Assembly (NCBI RefSeq): GCF_016862575.1
Contig: NZ_BONF01000008.1
Span: 124,001-188,000 of the forward strand
Direction: 5' to 3'
DNA from: Catellatospora bangladeshensis
GTDB taxonomy: Bacteria > Actinomycetota > Actinomycetes > Mycobacteriales > Micromonosporaceae
Length of the DNA: 64,000 nucleotides
The translations under genes were made by a program, and so were the position numbers. The first letter of the stretch is position 1, and every line of letters starts with the position of its first letter. The notes beneath the pieces were generated by a model. It saw nothing but the letters and a program-made list of their open reading frames with translations, ran no database searches and was not told the origin of the DNA. Shown here piece after piece: positions 59,750-64,000 of the stretch.

Positions 59750-60840
59750 AGATCCTGGTGCTCAACGTCGGCTCGGCCTCGGTGAAGTGGGGCCTCTACC
59801 TCGACGGCAGGTCCGTGGACGGCGGCCTGGTGGACCGGGTCACCGACCCGGCGCAGGCGGTGCGCGAGGTGCTGTTCTCCGCCGACGTGTCCGGCCTGGA
59901 CGCGGTGGGCCACCGGGTGGTGCACGGCGGCCTGCGCTTCTCCACCCCGACGCTGATCGACGACGAGGTGCTGGAGGCGGTCACCCGGCTCATCCCGCTC
60001 GCCCCGCTGCACAACCCGGTGAACCTGGCCGGCATCCGGATAGCCCGGGAGATGCTGCCCGGGGTGCCGCAGGCGGCCGTGTTCGACACCGCGTTCCACC
60101 GCACCATCCCGCCCGCGCAGGCGATGTACGCCATCGACGTCGAGGTGGCGCAGGAGAACGGCATCGCGCGCTACGGCTTCCACGGCACGTCGCACGCGTA
60201 CGTCTCGCACCGCACCGCGAAGCTGCTGGGCCGGGATCCCGCCGAGCTGAACGTGATCACCCTGCACCTGGGCAACGGCGCCAGCGCGTGCGCCGTGCGC
60301 GGCGGGCGCAGCACGACCACCAGCATGGGCCTCAGCCCGCTGGAGGGGCTGGTCATGGGCAGCCGCAGCGGCAACATCGATCCGGCGGTGGTGTTCCATC
60401 TGCACCGGGTCGCCGGCATGTCCTTCGACGCGATCGACGACCTGCTCAACAAGCGCAGCGGCCTGCGCGGCCTGTGCGGCGACGGCGACATGCGGGAGGT
60501 GCTGCGCCGCCGCGCGGACGGCGACGCGGCCGCCACCCTGGCCTTCGACGTGTACTGCGAGCGGGTCAAGGGCTACGTGGGCGCCTACTACGCGCTGCTC
60601 GGGCGGGTGGACGCGATCACGTTCACGGCCGGGGTGGGCGAGAACGCCGCGCCGGTCCGCGAGGCCTCGCTGTCCGGGCTGGGCGCGCTCGGCATCTCCG
60701 TGGACCCCGCGCGCAACGACGCCGCCTCCCGCGAGGAGCGGCTCATCTCGCCGGACGGCGCGCCGGTGGCGGTGTGCGTCGTACCCACCGACGAGGAGCT
60801 GGAGATCGCCACCCAGACCGCGGAGCTGCTCGCCCGCTGA
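59746..60840 (+). CDS. ackA: Acetate kinase
   Basis: A 364-residue kinase converting acetyl phosphate and ADP to acetate and ATP. Motifs: VLNVGSASVKWGLY (phosphate 1), HRVVHGG, VFDTAFHRTIPP, YGFHGTSHAYVSHR, LHLGNGAS, STTTSMGLSPLEGLVMGSRSGNIDP and FTAGVGENAA. All catalytic Asn/Arg/His/Asp/Glu positions of the family appear present. It is about 35 residues shorter than E. coli AckA, the loss being in the N-terminal region (residues 20-45), which is trimmed. The ATG overlaps pta by four bases, so the two are translated together. Confidence 0.93.
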   Translation: MKILVLNVGSASVKWGLYLDGRSVDGGLVDRVTDPAQAVREVLFSADVSGLDAVGHRVVHGGLRFSTPTLIDDEVLEAVTRLIPLAPLHNPVNLAGIRIAREMLPGVPQAAVFDTAFHRTIPPAQAMYAIDVEVAQENGIARYGFHGTSHAYVSHRTAKLLGRDPAELNVITLHLGNGASACAVRGGRSTTTSMGLSPLEGLVMGSRSGNIDPAVVFHLHRVAGMSFDAIDDLLNKRSGLRGLCGDGDMREVLRRRADGDAAATLAFDVYCERVKGYVGAYYALLGRVDAITFTAGVGENAAPVREASLSGLGALGISVDPARNDAASREERLISPDGAPVAVCVVPTDEELEIATQTAELLAR

Positions 60841-60858
60841 AGCTCGCTGTTCTCCGCA

Positions 60859-60900
60859 GAAGCTCCCGCCGTGCGGGTTCACCGCAACGGCGGGAGCTTC
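60859..60900. terminator. Bidirectional hairpin after ackA
   Basis: Perfect 14-bp arms (60859-60872/60887-60900), extended inside by TGCGG/CCGCA, between convergent ackA (ends 60840) and the LysM gene (ends 60920). Confidence 0.78.
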
Positions 60901-60919
60901 GCCGATCAGCGGGCCGGGG

Positions 60920-61435
60920 TCAGTCGGGGATCCTCAGGACCACGCCGACGTTGATGAGGTTGGGGTCGGCGATGTGGTTCGCCTTCGCGATCTTCATGTA
61001 CTGGCGGCCGTCGCCGTAGAAGTGCGTCGCGATGTCCCAGAGCGTGTCGCCCGCCTTCACCTTGTACGTACGCTCCGTCTTCGGCGGCGGGGCCTGCGGT
61101 TTGGCCGCCGCGGGCGCGGCCGGCCGCGCGGCGGCCGCGGGCATGTCGGACGGCTTGGGCGCGGACGGTTTGGGCGCGGCGGGCGGTGCCGGTGCGGCCG
61201 CCGGTGGAGGTGCCGCTGCCGGCGGTGCGGCCGCCGCGGGTTCGGTGACGGGCGGCGCGGCGGGCGGCGGCGCGGTCTGCGCCTGAGCCTGGGACTGCGC
61301 CTTGGCCTTGGCCTCCGCCTTCTGCTGCTCCTCTTCCTCCTTCTTCTTCTTGCCCCACTTGAACGGGTTCATGAAGCCCGCGGCCTCATGCTCCAGGTTG
61401 TCCAGGCGGCCTTCCCTGTCCTGCGGCTCGCTCAT
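60920..61435 (-). CDS. LysM-domain protein without export signal
   Basis: A 171-residue protein. The first 40 residues are charged (FKWGKKKKEEEEQQ) with no hydrophobic segment. Residues 45-120 are a Pro/Ala-rich linker; 122-171 form one LysM domain (YKVKAGDTLWDIATHFYGDGRQYMKIAKANHIADPNLINVGVVLRIPD). LysM normally binds peptidoglycan glycans, but this protein shows no signal peptide, so it may stay cytoplasmic, as BON/LysM YgaU-type proteins do. ATG 61435 follows a G-run (GGGGGGA). Confidence 0.8.
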   Translation of the reverse strand: MSEPQDREGRLDNLEHEAAGFMNPFKWGKKKKEEEEQQKAEAKAKAQSQAQAQTAPPPAAPPVTEPAAAAPPAAAPPPAAAPAPPAAPKPSAPKPSDMPAAAARPAAPAAAKPQAPPPKTERTYKVKAGDTLWDIATHFYGDGRQYMKIAKANHIADPNLINVGVVLRIPD

Positions 61436-61577
61436 CAGTCCCCCCGTGGCTCTGTGGATCACGACACCCGAACGCCAGACTAGTCCCGTTTGAACCCGTT
61501 TCGGATTGGTTCGGCGCTAACCGCACATGGGGCAGAATGGCTGCGTCGTGATCATCAGTACGAAGACGAGGCGCCGC

Positions 61578-62123
<546 letters not shown>

Positions 62124-62150
62124 CCCCGCCCCCACCCGCCTGCCGCCGAC

Positions 62151-62203
62151 GCCGGCCTGTGACATCGGGAATCCGGCACCCGGATCCGACGTCACAGGCC
62201 GGC
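62151..62203. terminator. Bidirectional hairpin
   Basis: Perfect 13-bp arms (62151-62163/62191-62203); the loop contains its own ATCCGG/CCGGAT stem. Located between convergent acetyltransferase (ends 62123) and oxidoreductase (ends 62224) genes. Confidence 0.75.
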
Positions 62204-62223
62204 GTCCACGAGGAGCGGGACGG

Positions 62224-63195
62224 TCAGCGGCCGTGGTCCAGGACGATCTTGCCGAAGCCGGCCCCGGTGGCGAGGCGCTCGAACGCGGCGCGGGCGTCGG
62301 CGAAGTCGAGGACGGTGTCCACCACCGGCGCGATCTTGCGGGCCGCCATCAGCTCCAGCAGCGCGGCCAGCTCGTCCCGGGTGCCCATGGTCGAGCCGAC
62401 GATCTCCTGCTGCAGGAAGAACACCCGGCGCAGGTCCACCGTGGCCAGGTGGCCGGAGGTCGAGCCGGAGACCACGATGCGCCCGCCCGGCTTCGTGCTC
62501 TTCACCGAGTGGTCGAAGGTGGCCTCGCCGACGGTCTCGATGACCACGTCGACCCGCTCCGGCAGCCGCTCGCCCGGCGCCAGCGCGGTCGCGCCGAGCC
62601 CGGTGGCGTTCTCCCGCTTGGCCTCGTCGCGGCTGGTCGCGTAGACCCGCGCGCCCAGGGCCCCGGCCAGCACGATCGCCGCGGTGGCGACCCCGCCGCC
62701 CGCGCCCTGCACCAGTACGCTGCCGCCCTCGGGCAGCCGCCCCCGCGTGGTCAGCATGCGGTACGCCGTGAGCCAGGCGGTCGGCAGGCACGCGGCGTCG
62801 GTGAAGGTCATGCCCGCGGGCTTGGGCACCAGGTTGCGCCGCGGCACGGTGACCAGGTCGGCGAGCGTCCCCTGGTGGCGCTCGGACAGCAGCGAGCGCT
62901 TCGGGTCGAGCGTCTCGTCGCCGCCCCCGGCGGCCGGGTCGCCGACGACGGCGTGCACGACCACCTCGTTGCCGTCCTCGTCGACGCCGGCGGCGTCGCA
63001 GCCCAGGATCATCGGGAGCTGGTCGGCGGACAAGCCCACCCCGCGCAGCGACCACAGGTCGTGGTGGTTGAGGGCGCTGGCCATCACGCGGACCGTGGCC
63101 CAGCCCTCGGGTGCCTGCGGTTCGGGCCGCTCGCCCACGGCGAGACCGGCCAGCGGGTTGTCCGGATTGATGGAATCGGCATAGACGGCACGCAT
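62224..63195 (-). CDS. MDR-family zinc-type dehydrogenase / quinone oxidoreductase
   Basis: A 323-residue medium-chain dehydrogenase/reductase. The GroES-like part has ALNHHDLWSLRGVGL and ILGCDAAGVDEDG. The nucleotide-binding part has VLVQGAGGGVATAAIVLAGALGARVYATS, and VDVVIETVGEATF, GGRIVVSGST complete the fold. The structural zinc lobe (four Cys) is absent, so it is closer to quinone oxidoreductase-like enzymes than to alcohol dehydrogenases. NADPH use and substrate are unknown. ATG 63195 without a clear ribosome site. Confidence 0.83.
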   Translation of the reverse strand: MRAVYADSINPDNPLAGLAVGERPEPQAPEGWATVRVMASALNHHDLWSLRGVGLSADQLPMILGCDAAGVDEDGNEVVVHAVVGDPAAGGGDETLDPKRSLLSERHQGTLADLVTVPRRNLVPKPAGMTFTDAACLPTAWLTAYRMLTTRGRLPEGGSVLVQGAGGGVATAAIVLAGALGARVYATSRDEAKRENATGLGATALAPGERLPERVDVVIETVGEATFDHSVKSTKPGGRIVVSGSTSGHLATVDLRRVFFLQQEIVGSTMGTRDELAALLELMAARKIAPVVDTVLDFADARAAFERLATGAGFGKIVLDHGR

Positions 63196-63545
63196 GGCCC
63201 GACGCTAACAGCAGCGACGCCGCCCCACCGGGCCACCCTGAGGGTTCGTTCAGCGACACAGGTCACCACGGGTGATCCGAGCGTCCGCAAGGGAGACCGC
63301 CACGGAAGGCCGGCACAGGCCCGGAACGCGGGTCAGCACGGTGATCCGAGCGTCCGGAGAGAAACAGCCGCAAGAGGCCGACGCAGATCCGGTGGCGGAC
63401 TCGGGCTCGCCGCGGAGGGCCGGCGAGCACCGTCGGCGGCGGGAAAGCCCACCGGGCGGCGGCAGGAGGGCGGCGGGGAGGGGTGCCCGGAGATCGGGCC
63501 CCGGCGCGGGCGGCGCGGCGGGGCCCGACGGCCCCGCGGGGCCGG
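63196..63545. other. 350-base GC-rich gap with a direct repeat
   Basis: Apart from the 17-bp direct repeat listed below I see no gene; frames here are short and codon-poor. The oxidoreductase promoter must lie at its left end. Confidence 0.5.
63271..63356. repeat. 17-bp direct repeat, period 69
   Basis: GGTGATCCGAGCGTCCG occurs at 63271-63287 and 63340-63356, each preceded by GGTCA(C/G)CACG. It may be a duplication or paired binding site. Confidence 0.6.
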
Positions 63546-64000
63546 TTAGGCGCGTACCACGCCGTCGTGGCGGGCGGCGTCGGCGACGGCGGCGGCCACC
63601 GCGGGCGCGACGCGCGGGTCGAGCGCGCTGGGCACGATCGCGTCGGCGCTCAGCTCGGCGGCGACCACGTCGGCGATGGCGGTCGCGGCGGCCAGCTTCA
63701 TGCCCTCGGTGATCCGGGTGGCGCCGGCGTCGAGCGCGCCGCGGAAGATGCCCGGGAAGGCGAGCACGTTGTTGATCTGGTTCGGGAAGTCGCTTCGGCC
63801 CGTGGCCACCACCGCGGCGTACCGGGCGGCGACGTCCGGGTGCACCTCGGGCGTCGGGTTGGCCAGCGCGAAGATCATGCCGCCGGGCGCCATCCGGGCC
63901 ACCGCCCCCTCGGCGATCTGCCCACCGGAGACGCCGATGAGCACGTCCGCGCCGTCCAGCGCCGCGGCGATGCCACCGGAGACGCCGCGCGCGTTGGTCT
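63546..64000 (-). CDS. Malic enzyme (NAD(P)-dependent), C-terminal part
   Basis: The 5' part lies beyond the window; about 150 residues are visible. They show GVSGGIAAALDGADVLIGVSGGQ, then MIFALANPTPEVHPD and the hallmark DFPNQINNVLAFPGIFRGALDAGATRITEGMKLAAATAIA of malic enzymes, followed by the normal C-terminus. The enzyme decarboxylates malate to pyruvate. The compact form without a phosphotransacetylase extension is seen, the chain ending at SALDPRVAPAVAAAVADAARHDGV. Confidence 0.92.
   Translation of the reverse strand, partial: TNARGVSGGIAAALDGADVLIGVSGGQIAEGAVARMAPGGMIFALANPTPEVHPDVAARYAAVVATGRSDFPNQINNVLAFPGIFRGALDAGATRITEGMKLAAATAIADVVAAELSADAIVPSALDPRVAPAVAAAVADAARHDGVVRA

Overview
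This window comes from the chromosome of a high-GC filamentous actinomycete, most probably Micromonosporaceae (Actinoplanes, Catellatospora or Micromonospora type). The evidence is strong G/C third-position bias, many GTG starts, promoters that appear to drive leaderless mRNAs, a conservon operon (cvnABCD), a fused actinobacterial 2-oxoglutarate decarboxylase (Kgd) followed by a DUF6104 microprotein, an SCO7613-type giant membrane protein, and short hairpins at most gene ends. I see no rRNA, tRNA, CRISPR array, prophage, insertion sequence or replication origin. The genes read as resident chromosome, not a mobile island.

Layout. 1-4.9 kb: end of a formylglycine-generating enzyme, a secreted S1 protease, a GT-C (PIG-V-like) membrane protein and a phosphofructokinase. 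5-13.1 kb: alpha-glucan block with a GH63/MGH1-like glucosidase facing a bacterial-type glycogen debranching enzyme, then a GT4 alpha-glucan synthase resembling mycobacterial Rv3032 and a short GlgB. 13.3-16.9 kb: cvnABCD. 17-20.8 kb: a membrane protein with a Cys-paired C-terminal part, YibE/F and a DUF7144 protein. 20.8-25.6 kb: secreted CocE-like hydrolase, SDR reductase, and a two-gene arginine/ornithine operon (amidinotransferase-fold hydrolase plus RocD). 25.7-33.2 kb: FHA protein, PLDc_N/SHOCT protein, and a tightly coupled operon of unknown function (DUF6325, SHOCT, multi-pass membrane protein, SCO7613-type giant). 33.3-37.6 kb: HdeD-like protein, patatin, large modular chitinase. 38.1-43.8 kb: a response regulator/histidine kinase pair divergent from an RND permease. 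43.9-50.7 kb: TolB/CWB2 lipoprotein, a Cys-rich unknown, and a second regulator/kinase pair next to an HtrA protease, in the order of mycobacterial mprA-mprB-pepD. 51-53.5 kb: probable ornithine-lipid genes (OlsB-like, OlsA-like) and a hotdog-fold protein. 53.6-60.8 kb: kgd, DUF6104, pta-ackA. 60.9-64 kb: LysM protein, GNAT acetyltransferase, MDR oxidoreductase and the end of a malic enzyme.

Central carbon flux is a theme (phosphofructokinase, glucan synthesis and breakdown, Kgd, Pta-AckA, malic enzyme), together with envelope sensing and remodelling (two paralogous two-component systems, HtrA, RND, chitinase, ornithine lipids). The most unusual non-coding feature is a 65-bp palindromic repeat with fixed internal geometry, seen three times at the two two-component loci. 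Two of the copies run directly into short tandem-repeat arrays.
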